A stretch of 64,000 nt of DNA from Arcanobacterium sp. S3PF19 (GTDB taxonomy: Bacteria; Actinomycetota; Actinomycetes; Actinomycetales; Actinomycetaceae). The stretch covers positions 248,001 through 312,000 of the forward strand of contig NZ_JRMX01000014.1 in assembly GCF_000758825.1 (NCBI RefSeq). Direction: 5' to 3'. The position numbers were made by a program, and so were the translations under genes. Shown piece by piece: positions 18,456 through 28,016 of this stretch; the stretch's first letter is position 1, and each line of letters opens with the position of its first letter. The notes beneath the pieces were generated by a model, which worked only from the letters and a program-made list of their open reading frames with translations, did no database searches and was not told the origin of the DNA.

Positions 18456-19249
18456 TCAGGCAGAAAATGAAAGTAGTTTTTGCCGTACTCGCCACAGTGG
18501 CCGTTTTTCTGTGGGCGGCGGTTTTCGTGGCCGCTCTGTGGCTGGCTCCCGACAATACCTCGCTGGAAGACGGGTTTGCCCGTGAAGAACACCGCTCCGC
18601 GCAGCATCCGGGGGCAAAGGCGAAACCCGGCGGGCAAAAACAGAGAGCCAAAGCGCCAAAGGCCAATCCCGGCAGACACAAAACGGAAAAAGGGGAATCG
18701 GCCTCCGCTTCCGCTGCGCGCCCGCAGGCGGAAGTAAAAGGCGAAAATATCACCGTCATCGGGGATTCGGTGATTGCGATGGTGGATTCGGCCATAAAGG
18801 CAAAATGGCCGGGTGTCGTGGTGGACGGGGAAAAGAACCGTTCCTGTTTCGTGATCGACGCTCTGCTGCAAAAACATATCGCGGCCGGCACTCTGCGCCA
18901 TTATGTGGTGCTGGGTGTGGCAAACAACGGCCCGATTACGCCGGAAAAAATTGACGGCTGGGTAAATGCCCTCGGTCCGCAGCGTGTGCTGATTCTCGTT
19001 ACCGGGCACGGTACGGCACGTACCACATGGATTCCGAAAGCAAATGCGGCTATTGCCGATGCCGTAAAGCGTTACCCAAACCGGGTGCTGGCTGCGGACT
19101 GGTTTTCTGTGGCCGAAGCGCATCCGGAGGGTCTGTACAGAGACCGGACCCATCCGAATCCGGCCGGAACCGCACTGTTTGTAAACGAAGTGGAACGCGT
19201 TTTGACGCAGGCGGCCGATTTCGCCGCTTCCGCGCAGAAGGCGCACTGA
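18452..19249 (+). CDS. Membrane-anchored SGNH hydrolase-like domain protein
   Basis: Partner of the preceding acyltransferase, with an ATGA overlap. After one N-terminal membrane helix (about residues 5-25) comes a basic, lysine- and proline-rich linker (about 35-90). The SGNH-type domain follows, with block I VIGDSV, LGVANNGPI as the block III counterpart, and a C-terminal DRTHPNPAG holding the Asp-x-x-His pair. The pair acyltransferase plus SGNH is the split form of the two-domain OafA architecture, so this protein likely completes acyl transfer on the outer face. The length from the ATG at 18452 is 265 residues. The acceptor glycan is unknown. Confidence 0.82.
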   Translation: MIRQKMKVVFAVLATVAVFLWAAVFVAALWLAPDNTSLEDGFAREEHRSAQHPGAKAKPGGQKQRAKAPKANPGRHKTEKGESASASAARPQAEVKGENITVIGDSVIAMVDSAIKAKWPGVVVDGEKNRSCFVIDALLQKHIAAGTLRHYVVLGVANNGPITPEKIDGWVNALGPQRVLILVTGHGTARTTWIPKANAAIADAVKRYPNRVLAADWFSVAEAHPEGLYRDRTHPNPAGTALFVNEVERVLTQAADFAASAQKAH

Positions 19250-19285
19250 AAACGCAGAGCAAAAAGCGCGCCGATTCTTCGCGGA

Positions 19286-20068
19286 TTATTTTTCCGCGTG
19301 TGTGCGGTGCGTCGTGACGAGTTTTTCCAAAGGGGTATAGTGCAGGGTTATTGCCCGCCGATATTCTTCCGGATTCCCCTCTTCCGCGGCTTGGAGAATC
19401 ATTTTGTGCGCCTTTGCGGCGGCTTTCATTGATTCCGCGGTTTCTTCCTGCCCCAGCCGGGGGATAAGTGTGCGGTGAATCAGCCACATTGCCGAGAGGA
19501 GCTGCCGGATCAGATTGTTGTCCAGGTGGGCGTACAGGGCTTTGTGGAAGGCGAGGTCTTCGGTGAAGAAACTTTCTGCCCGTTCGGCTTTCTCCCGCAT
19601 TTTGGCTACGAGAAAATGCATTTCGCCGTCGTAGGTGCCTTTCATGCGGGAAGTCAGTTCGTCTCCCAGGCCGAGGTCGATAATTTTACGGACGGCAATC
19701 ACGTCCCGCAGCGAGCCGATGCCGCGGCCGGCGTCAAGTGAAGTGCGGAGGATGAGGGTGTCGACAAGAGGGCGGAGAGACATATTGCCCACGAAAGAGC
19801 CGCTTCCCTGCCGGGCGGACACAATATCCAGTGCTTCGAGTCTGCGCAGTGCCTCACGCACGGAAGAGCGCGAGACTCCGATATGCCCGCAGAGTTTCGC
19901 TTCGGTGGGCAGGGGATCGCCGGGTTTCAGACCGTTTGAAATGATATAGGATTTGATGGCGTCCATTGTTGTCTGTGAACGTGTTATGTGCGCGCGCCCG
20001 CATTGCTTCGCATTTTCTGTCTGTTCGGACGGCCTGTTGGGTAAATTCTGTGTGTGGATCGCGCTCAT
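19286..20068 (-). CDS. GntR-family regulator, FadR subfamily with FCD domain
   Basis: A DNA-binding repressor with an N-terminal winged helix (LKPGDPLPTEAKLCGHIGVS then RSSVREALRRLEALDI) and an all-helical FCD ligand domain from about residue 110 to the end. Such regulators usually respond to carboxylic acids or sugar acids. No matching catabolic operon lies beside it, so the ligand is unknown. I prefer the ATG at 20068 (MSAIHTQN), which is preceded by GGGGAG, over one at 20107 without a ribosome site. It is divergent from the muramidase gene across a 305-bp gap. Confidence 0.85.
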   Translation of the reverse strand: MSAIHTQNLPNRPSEQTENAKQCGRAHITRSQTTMDAIKSYIISNGLKPGDPLPTEAKLCGHIGVSRSSVREALRRLEALDIVSARQGSGSFVGNMSLRPLVDTLILRTSLDAGRGIGSLRDVIAVRKIIDLGLGDELTSRMKGTYDGEMHFLVAKMREKAERAESFFTEDLAFHKALYAHLDNNLIRQLLSAMWLIHRTLIPRLGQEETAESMKAAAKAHKMILQAAEEGNPEEYRRAITLHYTPLEKLVTTHRTHAEK

Positions 20069-20373
20069 CGTCTCCCCGTATGCAATGAAAAACGGCATTT
20101 TTTTCATTCTACATATCGGGAGGGAAAATAAATATATGTAACCAAATTTCGGGCAAAATTTTTGCCGGGGGCCGCGGTGTCCTCTTCCGGTGTTTTCGTG
20201 TCTGTTTCTGCCGCGCGGCCGGCGCGGAAAGAGTCCGCACCGTAAAACAAAACGTCCGCCTTACGGAACAGATGCGCTATCCGCTCGTTTCCGGACAGGG
20301 AAAAAGAGCGTGAAATATGGCATTTGTGTTACTATTGTGGCGCCGTGAGACGTAAACACAGACTAGGAGCAGT
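20069..20373. other. Intergenic region between gntR-like and muramidase genes
   Basis: This 305-bp gap holds the divergent promoters. TAGAAT on the minus strand near 20110 is a -10 candidate for the GntR gene. TACTAT at 20330-20335 is a -10 candidate for the muramidase. I find no coding potential, repeat or clear GntR operator. Confidence 0.5.
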
Positions 20374-21930
20374 ATGTATTCTTTCCCGCGCGCCGGCCGG
20401 ATCCGCTTTGTTTCGGTTCTGGTGTTTTGTTTTGGACTGATTTTCGGCGCTGCGGGCAGCGCCGCGCCGGCTTCCGCATTGCCCGCCGCCCGGGAAGCAG
20501 AGGCGGCACAAATGGTTTCCGGCTGGCAGTATATCGACGGCAGCTGGTATTACGGCGTGAACGGCAGCCCTGTCACCGGTTGGCTGAACCGTGGGGGAAC
20601 CTGGTATTATCTGGATCCCCAAAAGGGCGGGAAGATGGCTGTGGGTCTTTTTTCCGTAGGCGGCAGGTATTATGCGGCTTCGGATTCCGGTGCGATGCTT
20701 TCTTCGTCCTGGGTGTCTGTGGGTGAGGATTGGTATTTTGCCGGGGATTCGGGTGCTTTTGTCACCGGTTGGCTGAACCGTGGGGGAACCTGGTTTTATC
20801 TCGATCCCCAAAAGGGCGGGAAGATGGCCGCCGGGATGCAGAATATAAACGGCAGTTATTACTATTTCGCCGGCTCCGGTGCGATGCTGACAGGCTGGTT
20901 CTCTTCCGCAGACAAATATTATTATGCCCTGGGCTCGGGTGCCGTGGTTATCGCCGAAAAATATACGGACGGCGTCAAATACTTCTATACTCCCGACGGG
21001 AAACCGTCCTCGGGCTGGGTCAGCGTGGAAGGACAGTGGTATTGGACGAAGCCCGACGGCTCTTTGCCCACGCAATGGGTGCGCTCCGGTGACGATTGGT
21101 ATTACGTGGAATCGGGCGTGCCGGCGAAAAACACCTGGAAACTCGTCGGGAGATGGTGGTATTACCTGAAGAGTGACGGCGTAATGGTCACCGGTTGGCT
21201 GAACCGTGGAGGGACCTGGTATTATCTGGATCCCCAAAACGGGGGTGCGATGGCTGTGGGCCGGCTGAAAATAGAGGGGAAAGTCAACCGTTTCAATGCT
21301 TCCGGGGCCTGGGAGGGAACCGAAGACACACTTTCAAAACCGGTTATTGATATTTCCCATCACCAAAACCCCGCCGATATTGATTACGATCTGCTCGCCT
21401 CCCAAATCAGCGGTGCAATTATCCGCATAGGATATACGGGAACCGGCTCTCTCAAACCTTACATGGACGAAACGTTTGACCGGCACTATTGGGAGCTGAC
21501 CCGGCGCGGGGTGCATGTAGGTGCATATTGGTACAGTGCGGCGCACGAAGGCGACGACGGCGTGCGCGAAGCCCGAGCCGCCCTGAAATATCTGAACGGG
21601 AGACATCTTGATCTTCCGCTGTACATCGACGTCGAAGACCCGACGCATCAGGAGGGGCTGAGCCGCAAAGATCTTACCGATCAGGCGATACAGTTTATCA
21701 GAACGGTTCGGGGCGGGGGATATTCCCCGGGTATCTATTCCGGTGCCCTGTGGTTTAAGAACAAACTTGACCGCGGCAGGCTTGACGGGGTCACCCCCTC
21801 ATACTGGGTGGCACACTGGACCGGGAAAAGCAGGCCTTCGTTCAGCGGCAAATATGATTTATGGCAGTATACCTCGAAGGGAAGACTGGACGGCTATGCG
21901 AAAAACCTGGATTTGAGCCGGCGCGGATAA
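20374..21930 (+). CDS. Secreted GH25 muramidase with N-terminal cell-wall-binding repeats
   Basis: A lysozyme-type peptidoglycan hydrolase of 518 residues. A signal peptide (about 1-35) is followed by roughly a dozen choline/glucan-binding-type repeats rich in GWLNRGGTWYYLDP and similar aromatic units (about 45-305). The C-terminal GH25 domain starts at about 322 and contains VIDISHHQ (Asp326) and LYIDVEDP (Asp419, Glu421), the catalytic acidic residues. Binding repeats precede the enzyme, as in some streptococcal autolysins. AGGAG lies 4 bases before the ATG. Three repeat copies are almost identical in DNA, hinting at recent duplication or gene conversion. Likely roles are cell separation or autolysis. 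Confidence 0.92.
   Translation: MYSFPRAGRIRFVSVLVFCFGLIFGAAGSAAPASALPAAREAEAAQMVSGWQYIDGSWYYGVNGSPVTGWLNRGGTWYYLDPQKGGKMAVGLFSVGGRYYAASDSGAMLSSSWVSVGEDWYFAGDSGAFVTGWLNRGGTWFYLDPQKGGKMAAGMQNINGSYYYFAGSGAMLTGWFSSADKYYYALGSGAVVIAEKYTDGVKYFYTPDGKPSSGWVSVEGQWYWTKPDGSLPTQWVRSGDDWYYVESGVPAKNTWKLVGRWWYYLKSDGVMVTGWLNRGGTWYYLDPQNGGAMAVGRLKIEGKVNRFNASGAWEGTEDTLSKPVIDISHHQNPADIDYDLLASQISGAIIRIGYTGTGSLKPYMDETFDRHYWELTRRGVHVGAYWYSAAHEGDDGVREARAALKYLNGRHLDLPLYIDVEDPTHQEGLSRKDLTDQAIQFIRTVRGGGYSPGIYSGALWFKNKLDRGRLDGVTPSYWVAHWTGKSRPSFSGKYDLWQYTSKGRLDGYAKNLDLSRRG
20572..21253 (+). repeat. Near-identical cell-wall-binding repeat units
   Basis: Copies begin at 20572, 20761 and 21187, each about 67 bases, coding for VTGWLNRGGTWYYLDPQ. 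The first two differ at only about two bases over that length and are offset by 189 bases (63 codons). The third carries several more changes. Confidence 0.8.
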
Positions 21931-21989
21931 CTGCCGGCGGCGGAATTTTTCCGGGTAATTGGTGCCGGATGTGCCGGGGAGAAAAGAGA

Positions 21990-21995
21990 TAGAAT
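21990..21995 (+). promoter_or_regulatory. Candidate gpmA -10 box
   Basis: TAGAAT, about 59 bases before the gpmA start. The -35 region is not recognisable. Confidence 0.35.
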
Positions 21996-22053
21996 AAAGG
22001 GTGTGCGCCGAAAGCGCATTCCCAGGTTAATTCGAGGCAGAGGGAAAATAAAT

Positions 22054-22794
22054 ATGACTTACAAATTGGTGCTGATGCGCCACGGTGAAAGCGAATGGAA
22101 CGCAAAGAATCTGTTTACCGGATGGGTGGACGTTGCCCTTTCGGAAAAGGGACGGAGTGAGGGCGTACGCGCCGGCAAACTGCTGAAAGATGCGCAGGTG
22201 CTGCCCGATATTCTGCATACCTCTCTGCTGCGCAGGGCGATTACGACCGCTAATCTTGCCCTGGACGGCGCAGACCGGCACTGGATTCCGGTAAAACGCT
22301 CATGGCGGCTGAACGAACGCCATTACGGCGCGCTGCAGGGCAAAAACAAAAAAGAAATCCGTGACGAATACGGCGAAGAAAAGTTTATGCAGTGGCGCCG
22401 TTCCTACGACTGCCCGCCGCCGGCAATCGAACCGGGATCTGAATTCTCCCAGGACCGCGATCCGCGTTATGCCGGCGAGCCGATTCCCGCCACCGAGTGC
22501 CTGAAGGACGTTCTGGCACGTCTGCTGCCCTATTGGGAAGAAGCGGTTGTGCCGGATCTGCGCACCGGAAAGACGGTGATGATCGCGGCGCACGGCAATT
22601 CCCTGCGTGCAATCGTGAAGCACCTGGACCATATTTCCGACGCCGAAATTTCGGGAGTGAATATCCCCACCGGGATTCCGCTGTATTACGAATTGGACGA
22701 AGCCACTTTGCAACCCGTGGTTAAAGGCGGCAGATATCTTGATCCCGAAGCGGCCAAGGCTGCAATTCAGGCAGTGGCAAATCAGGGGAAGTAA
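22054..22794 (+). CDS. gpmA: 2,3-bisphosphoglycerate-dependent phosphoglycerate mutase
   Basis: Glycolytic interconversion of 3- and 2-phosphoglycerate. The 246-residue protein carries the phosphohistidine motif [10 protein letters not shown] (His10), [10 protein letters not shown], and the second catalytic histidine in AAHGNSLRA. Length and order match dPGM. The ATG at 22054 follows AGAGGG by 9 bases. The frame extends 17 codons upstream, but that stretch lacks family similarity. A strong terminator follows at 22837. Confidence 0.96.
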   Translation: MTYKLVLMRHGESEWNAKNLFTGWVDVALSEKGRSEGVRAGKLLKDAQVLPDILHTSLLRRAITTANLALDGADRHWIPVKRSWRLNERHYGALQGKNKKEIRDEYGEEKFMQWRRSYDCPPPAIEPGSEFSQDRDPRYAGEPIPATECLKDVLARLLPYWEEAVVPDLRTGKTVMIAAHGNSLRAIVKHLDHISDAEISGVNIPTGIPLYYELDEATLQPVVKGGRYLDPEAAKAAIQAVANQGK

Positions 22795-22836
22795 TCCGCA
22801 TATTGCGAATCTGCGCGGTTTAATCCGTTGTATATT

Positions 22837-22878
22837 CCCGTGTGCCGTACGGAAGAATACGGCACACGGGAGTTTTTT
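22837..22878 (+). terminator. Rho-independent terminator after gpmA
   Basis: A perfect 13-bp stem (CCCGTGTGCCGTA with its complement) around an 8-base loop, followed within two bases by TTTTTT. It isolates gpmA from carD. Confidence 0.92.
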
Positions 22879-22985
22879 ATCCGCTGCGCCGCCGCGCGGA
22901 TTAGCAGGTTGGGGGCCGGTTACAGACCTAATGTTTATTTTTTGTTAAAATAGAGCTGATAAAGACACGAGAGAGCTGAGCTGTT

Positions 22986-23558
22986 ATGGAGTTCAAAGTT
23001 GGGGAAACAGTGGTGTACCCGCATCACGGAGCAGCGCTGATCGAAGATATTTCGGAGCGCATTATCCGCGGGGAGAAACGGCTGTATCTTACGCTGCGGA
23101 TTGTGCAGGGCGATCTGACGATTCAGGTTCCCGCAGATTCCCTCGAAGAAGTGGGAATCCGCAATGTTTCCGACGAAGACCGGCTTACGGAAGTTTTTGC
23201 CGTGCTGCGCGAAAAAGAAATCGAGGAGCCGGCCAACTGGTCGCGCCGCTATAAGGCCAACGGCGAAAAACTCACTTCCGGCGACGTAAAACGTGTTGCG
23301 GAAGTAGTGCGGGATCTTTCGCGCAGAGAATCGGTGCGGGGTCTGTCTGCGGGGGAAAAAAGAATGCTTTCTCAGGCGATGACGGTTTTGGCGGCGGAGG
23401 TTGCTCTCGCCCGGGAAATTTCCGCCGGGGAAGCCACCGTTTTGGTGGAGCGGATTTTAGACGGGTATGTGCCGCGCCTGCACGGCGAAGATTCCGAATC
23501 CGGCTGCGTAGGCGGGGAGAAAGAAAAAGATGCGCGTCCCGCTGCGGCCGAAGAATAG
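22986..23558 (+). CDS. carD: CarD-family RNA polymerase-binding regulator
   Basis: Binds the RNA polymerase beta subunit and stabilises open complexes at many promoters, including rRNA. The 190-residue protein starts with the conserved MEFKVGETVVYPHHGAA (Tudor-like RID) and has the WSRRYKANGEKL segment that leads into the helical DNA-binding domain. It heads the carD-ispD-ispF unit, an order well known in Actinobacteria. A TAAAAT box at 22946-22951 is a candidate -10. The end is an acidic/lysine-rich tail longer than usual, and it overlaps the possible ispD start. Confidence 0.95.
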   Translation: MEFKVGETVVYPHHGAALIEDISERIIRGEKRLYLTLRIVQGDLTIQVPADSLEEVGIRNVSDEDRLTEVFAVLREKEIEEPANWSRRYKANGEKLTSGDVKRVAEVVRDLSRRESVRGLSAGEKRMLSQAMTVLAAEVALAREISAGEATVLVERILDGYVPRLHGEDSESGCVGGEKEKDARPAAAEE

Positions 23559-24387
23559 TACGGTAGAAGGAAAAGTGAAGTTTGCGGCGATTGTGGCGGG
23601 CGCAGGCAGCGGTACCCGTTTGGGTTTCGACCGGCCGAAAGCGCTTGTGGAGCTGGGCGGGCAGGCGCTTATTGTGCATGCGGTGCGTACGCTCTGCGCA
23701 GCCGGGATAGAATCGGTGACGGTAACGGTTCCGGCCGGTGAAGAGAAAAATTTTCGTGCGGTGCTGGATGCGGCACATCTGTCCGCGCAGCTGACGGAAG
23801 GCGGAAATACAAGGCAGGAATCGGTCTGCCGGGGACTTGCAAAGACGGATTCGCAGTTCGTGCTGGTGCATGATGCGGCGCGGGCACTTACGCCGCCTGC
23901 CGTGGTGCGCCGCGTGATGGCCACTTTGGAGAAGGGCTACGATGCCGTGATCCCCGTGATTCCCGTGACGGACACAATCAAGGTTGCGGGCCGGAAAATA
24001 GCCGTGAGCCGCGGTGTTTCCGGTTTGCGGGAAAACGACGCATACGATCCCGGGGAAGCGGAAGAAGTGGATCAGACACTCACCCGTTCCGCGCTGCGTG
24101 CGGTTCAGACACCGCAGGGATTTCGCACGCAGGTGCTGCGCCTTGCGCACAGTTCCGCTGCGCAGCTTTCGGGCGGAAACACTCCCGCTTCGGATGACGC
24201 TTTTTTGGTGGAGCGGATCGGCAGACAGGTTGTGATGGTTCCGGGAGACGCGGAAGCTTTGAAAATAACCGTTCCCACGGATTTTATTCTTGCCCGCGAA
24301 ATTCTGCGCGGACGGGAAAATTTTCCCGCGGCGCAGTCTCTGCCGGGATTGGAAGGCAAAACCGGCAGAGAGAAGGGACGCGGATGA
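23530..24387 (+). CDS. ispD: 2-C-methyl-D-erythritol 4-phosphate cytidylyltransferase
   Basis: Third step of the MEP isoprenoid pathway, joining MEP with CTP. The nucleotidyltransferase signature AGAGSGTRLGFDRPKA is near the N-terminus, and VLVHDAARALTPP and DAVIPVIPVTDTIK are also typical. Two starts are possible: the ATG at 23530, overlapping carD, with GGGGAG nine bases upstream, or a GTG at 23575 with AGAAGG four bases upstream. The latter gives a more usual N-terminus (VKFAAIVAGAG). The stop overlaps the ispF start (ATGA), so the two are translationally coupled. Confidence 0.94.
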   Translation: MRVPLRPKNSTVEGKVKFAAIVAGAGSGTRLGFDRPKALVELGGQALIVHAVRTLCAAGIESVTVTVPAGEEKNFRAVLDAAHLSAQLTEGGNTRQESVCRGLAKTDSQFVLVHDAARALTPPAVVRRVMATLEKGYDAVIPVIPVTDTIKVAGRKIAVSRGVSGLRENDAYDPGEAEEVDQTLTRSALRAVQTPQGFRTQVLRLAHSSAAQLSGGNTPASDDAFLVERIGRQVVMVPGDAEALKITVPTDFILAREILRGRENFPAAQSLPGLEGKTGREKGRG

Positions 24388-24881
24388 ATTTTTCCGATTT
24401 CAGGACGGCAACAGCCGTGGACGTGCACGCTTTCGGCGACGACCCCTCCCGCCCTCTGATGCTGGCCTGTTTAAGGTGGCCCGGGGAGCGTGGTCTGGCG
24501 GGTCATTCTGATGCGGACGCCGCCGCCCACGCCCTGGCAGATGCGCTGCTGATAGGTTCGGGTGTGGGAGAGCTGGGGACTGTGTTCGGCACGGACCGTC
24601 CGCAGTGGGCAAATGCTTCCGGTTCGGCTCTGCTTTCCGAGGCGCTGCGCCTGATACGTTCTGCCGGCTGGCAGCCGGTGAATGCGACTTTGCAGATTAT
24701 CTGCCAGCGGCCGAAGTTTGCGCCGCGGAAAAAAGAGGCGGAAAAAATCATGACGGATATTGTGGGCGCACCGGTTTCCGTGGCTGCCACAAGCACGGAT
24801 CATCTTGGCTTTATCGGCGAGAAAAAAGGAATCGCCGCTCTCGCCTCGGTTCTCCTTTTTCGCGGCGGGGACGCGCGGTAA
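24384..24881 (+). CDS. ispF: 2-C-methyl-D-erythritol 2,4-cyclodiphosphate synthase
   Basis: Fifth enzyme of the MEP pathway. The metal ligands DVH are at Asp13 and His15, and the conserved block GHSDADAAAHALADALL supplies the third histidine. The C-terminal STDHLGFIGEKKGIAA replaces the usual TTEKLGF motif with an Asp in place of Glu. The 165-residue length is normal. It is convergent with the MFS gene at 24908, 26 bp away. Confidence 0.95.
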   Translation: MNFSDFRTATAVDVHAFGDDPSRPLMLACLRWPGERGLAGHSDADAAAHALADALLIGSGVGELGTVFGTDRPQWANASGSALLSEALRLIRSAGWQPVNATLQIICQRPKFAPRKKEAEKIMTDIVGAPVSVAATSTDHLGFIGEKKGIAALASVLLFRGGDAR

Positions 24882-24907
24882 GCCCGCGCCGTCTCTGCCC
24901 GCCGGCT

Positions 24908-26311
24908 TTATTTGGATTTGGCGTGCGAAGCCTGCGTTTTCACGGGCAGGAAAGCCAGCAGGCCCAAAACGAGAACTGCCGCAATTCCCAAAATTCCCGT
25001 GTAGGCCACTTTGTCCTGTGGAAGTGCGGTGACGTTCGCCGCAATCCCGATTGCCGCCGCGTACATGAACGGGGCGAGGAAAGATACGGCCCGTCCGGTT
25101 GTGGCATACAGCCCGAAAAGTTCCGCTTCTTCGCCTTTGGGCGCGATCCGTGCCAGATACGTGCGCGAAGCGGACTGTGTCGGGCCGACGAAAATGCACA
25201 GACCCAGACCGAAAATCCAGTAAACGTGTTTTGCCGTCATTCCCATTATTCCGTCATGGCCGAAAAACACGATCAGGCTGAAAAGAATCATGGCGGTTAC
25301 GGAAATGACGATCACCGCCCGCGAGCCCAGTCTGTCGTCGAGGTATCCGAAGCTGATCGTGGCGATGCCTGCCACCACGTTTGCCACGATCCCGAAAATA
25401 ATTACTTCCCCCGGGGCAAAACCGAAGGCGGCAGAGGCCAAAATCGCACCGAAGGTAAACACCCCGGCGAGTCCGTCGCGGTAGATGGCCGATGAAATCA
25501 AAAACCAGACCACAGAGCGGTCGTTTTGCCACAAATGGCGAATAGAGGCGAAAAGACGGCGGTAGGAACCGACAATGCCCAATTTTTCCAGATCGTTGCG
25601 CCGGGGTTTGTTTTTGGCGCTTATCAGCAGCGGGGAAGCCAGGACGAGCGTCCACAGCGCGGCGACAAGCATTGCGGCGCGCACGTTCAGCCCGTTTTCC
25701 GCCGTAACGCCGAACCAGCCCACTTCGGGCTGAATAAAGCCGACAAACAGGATCAGAAGCAGAATAATGCCGCCGATGTATCCCAGTCCCCAGCCGAAAC
25801 CGGAAATCCTTCCCACGTTTGAGGGCGTGGAGATATCGGAAATCATCGCGTTGTAGATCACCGACCCGGTTTCAAACAGGACATTCCCCACAGCCAGCAG
25901 AAACAGACCGAGCCAAAGCCGGTTTTCCTGCGGGGAAACAAAAAACAGACCGGTAATTACCGCCACGGTCAGCAATGTGGTAATGCGCAGCACAAGTGCC
26001 GATTTTCCCGAACGGTCGACGCTCTGCCCGAGCGCGGGGGCGATGACCGCCACCAAAATTCCCGCAACGGACAGCGCGTATCCCAGCTGCGAATTGGCGT
26101 CGGGGCCGAACAGTTTCGCGTTGGTCAGATATACGGAAAACACAAAAGTGGTGACGATGGCGTTAAACGCCGCGCCCGACATATCCCACAGGCCCCATGC
26201 GACTACGGCTTTGGTGAATGTGTGTGTACGTTCGGGCTGAAGGTCTGAGGTAACCGGAATATGATCGCCGGGAACCGGAATTACCGGCTGCTGTGAGATA
26301 TTTTCACCCAT
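24908..26311 (-). CDS. UMF1-type major facilitator (Atg22-like)
   Basis: A twelve-helix transporter of the UMF1/Atg22 branch of the MFS; the yeast Atg22 proteins export amino acids from the vacuole. Typical features are KAVVAWGLWDMSGAAFNAIV at the first helix, NAMISDISTPSNVGRISGFGWGLGYIGG, and SRTYLARIAPKGEEAELFGLY. I prefer the ATG at 26311 (MGENIS), because TATGTT lies 7 bases upstream and a GAGACA sits 17 bases further. This is a good leaderless arrangement. The ATG at 26323 has no ribosome-binding site. The substrate in bacteria is unknown. Divergent from cysS. Confidence 0.85.
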   Translation of the reverse strand: MGENISQQPVIPVPGDHIPVTSDLQPERTHTFTKAVVAWGLWDMSGAAFNAIVTTFVFSVYLTNAKLFGPDANSQLGYALSVAGILVAVIAPALGQSVDRSGKSALVLRITTLLTVAVITGLFFVSPQENRLWLGLFLLAVGNVLFETGSVIYNAMISDISTPSNVGRISGFGWGLGYIGGIILLLILFVGFIQPEVGWFGVTAENGLNVRAAMLVAALWTLVLASPLLISAKNKPRRNDLEKLGIVGSYRRLFASIRHLWQNDRSVVWFLISSAIYRDGLAGVFTFGAILASAAFGFAPGEVIIFGIVANVVAGIATISFGYLDDRLGSRAVIVISVTAMILFSLIVFFGHDGIMGMTAKHVYWIFGLGLCIFVGPTQSASRTYLARIAPKGEEAELFGLYATTGRAVSFLAPFMYAAAIGIAANVTALPQDKVAYTGILGIAAVLVLGLLAFLPVKTQASHAKSK

Positions 26312-26317
26312 GGATAC

Positions 26318-26341
26318 AAACATACTTCAACTTTTTGCAAT
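26318..26341 (-). promoter_or_regulatory. Candidate leaderless promoter of the UMF1 gene
   Basis: On the minus strand GAGACA, about 17 bases, TATGTT, 7 bases, ATG at 26311. The -10 hexamer overlaps the alternative upstream ATG, which argues that this ATG is not used. Confidence 0.35.
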
Positions 26342-26445
26342 TGTCTCTGTTTTTGGCGGTTTTGCACGGCCGCCGGCTGCGGGCAAATCCGTATCCGTTC
26401 GCCCAATCCGGGAGTTTTGGCTGGCATTGCGGTGTTTATACGGGG

Positions 26446-26451
26446 TAGGCT
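26446..26451 (+). promoter_or_regulatory. Candidate -10 box for a leaderless cysS transcript
   Basis: TAGGCT ends 6 bases before the GTG start of cysS, and no Shine-Dalgarno sequence precedes the GTG. Confidence 0.45.
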
Positions 26452-26457
26452 AGAGGC

Positions 26458-27903
26458 GTGACATTACATTTATATGATTCTGCGGCGCGCGGACTGCGCG
26501 AGTTTGTTCCTCTTGTTCCGGGTAAAGTCGGAATTTATCTGTGCGGGGCCACGGTGCAGGGCTCCCCGCATATCGGGCATATCCGTTCTGCCCTTGCTTT
26601 TGACGTTCTGGTGCGGTGGCTGCGCCGGTGCGGCTACGATGTTACAATGGTCCGCAACGTTACCGATATCGACGATAAAATCCTCGCCAAATCGGCGCAG
26701 GCGAACCGTCCGTGGTGGGCGTGGGCATACAGGTTTGAAAACGAATTTTCCCGGGCATACGATGCCCTGGGTGTTCTCCGTCCCACATACGAACCGCGCG
26801 CAACGGGCCATGTTCCGGAAATGATCGAACTGATTGAAAAGATTATCGCTGCGGGACATGCCTATACCGGAGATCCCGGCAATGTTTATTTCGACGTTTC
26901 CTCGCTTCCCGATTACGGTTCCCTGACGCGTCAGACGCCGGAGAATATGAGTGCCAACGAAACCGAAGGAGAACCGGACAAGCGCTCCGTCCATGATTTT
27001 GCGCTGTGGAAAGCCTCCAAGCCGGGCGAACCGCGTACGGCTTCATGGGATACCCCCTGGGGACGGGGACGCCCCGGGTGGCATCTGGAGTGTTCCACAA
27101 TGAGCGGCAAATATCTGGGGGAAACGTTCGATATTCACGGCGGGGGAATCGATCTGCGTTTCCCGCACCACGAAAACGAGCAGGCGCAGTCCCATGCGGC
27201 AGGTTTCGGTTTTGCGCGCTACTGGATGCACAACGCCTGGGTTACCATCGACGGCGAAAAAATGAGCAAGTCGCTGGGCAATTCGCTGACCGTGGAGAAT
27301 ATACTGCGGGACAATCCCGCCGTGCTGGTCCGTTTTGCGCTCGGCACGGTTCATTACCGCTCGACCGTGGCATATTCGCAGACCACGCTGGCCGAGGCGG
27401 GCGCAGTGTGGGAGCGTCTGCAGGGATTTGTGGCGCGCGCCGCACAGGCCGCGGGAGAAGTGCCCGCGCAGGAAGTGGCGCAGCTGCCGGCAGACGAACT
27501 GCCTGCGCAGTTTACGGAGGCGATGAACGAGGATCTGAACGTGTCTGCCGCGCTCGCGGTGATTCACGCACACGTGAAGGCGGGCAATGCCGCGCTGAAT
27601 GCCACGCGGCAGGATACTGCCGCCGTGCGCAGGGAGCAGCTCCTTGTGCGCGCAATGCTCGACGTGCTTGGTCTGGATCCGCTGGCGCGTCCGTGGCGTG
27701 ACGCCGGCAGCGGCACAGGCAGCACCGACAGCCGGACGATGGCTGCCCTTGATTCGCTCGTGCAGGGAATTTTGGCGCAGCGTGCCCGGGCGCGCGGCGA
27801 AAAAGACTGGGCACAGGCCGACCGGCTGCGCGATACTTTGGCGGAAGCGGGAATCGAAGTTGCCGATTCTCCCGAAGGTGCGGTGTGGAAGCTGCGAAAA
27901 TAA
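26458..27903 (+). CDS. cysS: Cysteinyl-tRNA synthetase
   Basis: Class Ia synthetase charging tRNA-Cys. The 481-residue protein has the HIGH motif in [17 protein letters not shown], the zinc ligand Cys in YLCGATVQ with later CST and HHENE residues, KMSKSLGN for ATP binding, and the C-terminal DALR-like helical domain. The start is a GTG at the position where the family begins (LHLYDSAAR). The order ispF, cysS, rlmB is a recurrent actinobacterial arrangement, here interrupted by the UMF1 gene on the other strand. Confidence 0.96.
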   Translation: MTLHLYDSAARGLREFVPLVPGKVGIYLCGATVQGSPHIGHIRSALAFDVLVRWLRRCGYDVTMVRNVTDIDDKILAKSAQANRPWWAWAYRFENEFSRAYDALGVLRPTYEPRATGHVPEMIELIEKIIAAGHAYTGDPGNVYFDVSSLPDYGSLTRQTPENMSANETEGEPDKRSVHDFALWKASKPGEPRTASWDTPWGRGRPGWHLECSTMSGKYLGETFDIHGGGIDLRFPHHENEQAQSHAAGFGFARYWMHNAWVTIDGEKMSKSLGNSLTVENILRDNPAVLVRFALGTVHYRSTVAYSQTTLAEAGAVWERLQGFVARAAQAAGEVPAQEVAQLPADELPAQFTEAMNEDLNVSAALAVIHAHVKAGNAALNATRQDTAAVRREQLLVRAMLDVLGLDPLARPWRDAGSGTGSTDSRTMAALDSLVQGILAQRARARGEKDWAQADRLRDTLAEAGIEVADSPEGAVWKLRK

Positions 27904-28016
27904 TGTTTTGCCGGGCGCCCGCCGGGCAAGGCTGATTTTCGCGCATTTACCGCGGCAGACAGACTGATTTTTGCGTGCGTTTGCCGCACGCGGAAAAGAG
28001 CGGGAAAGAGGAGACA

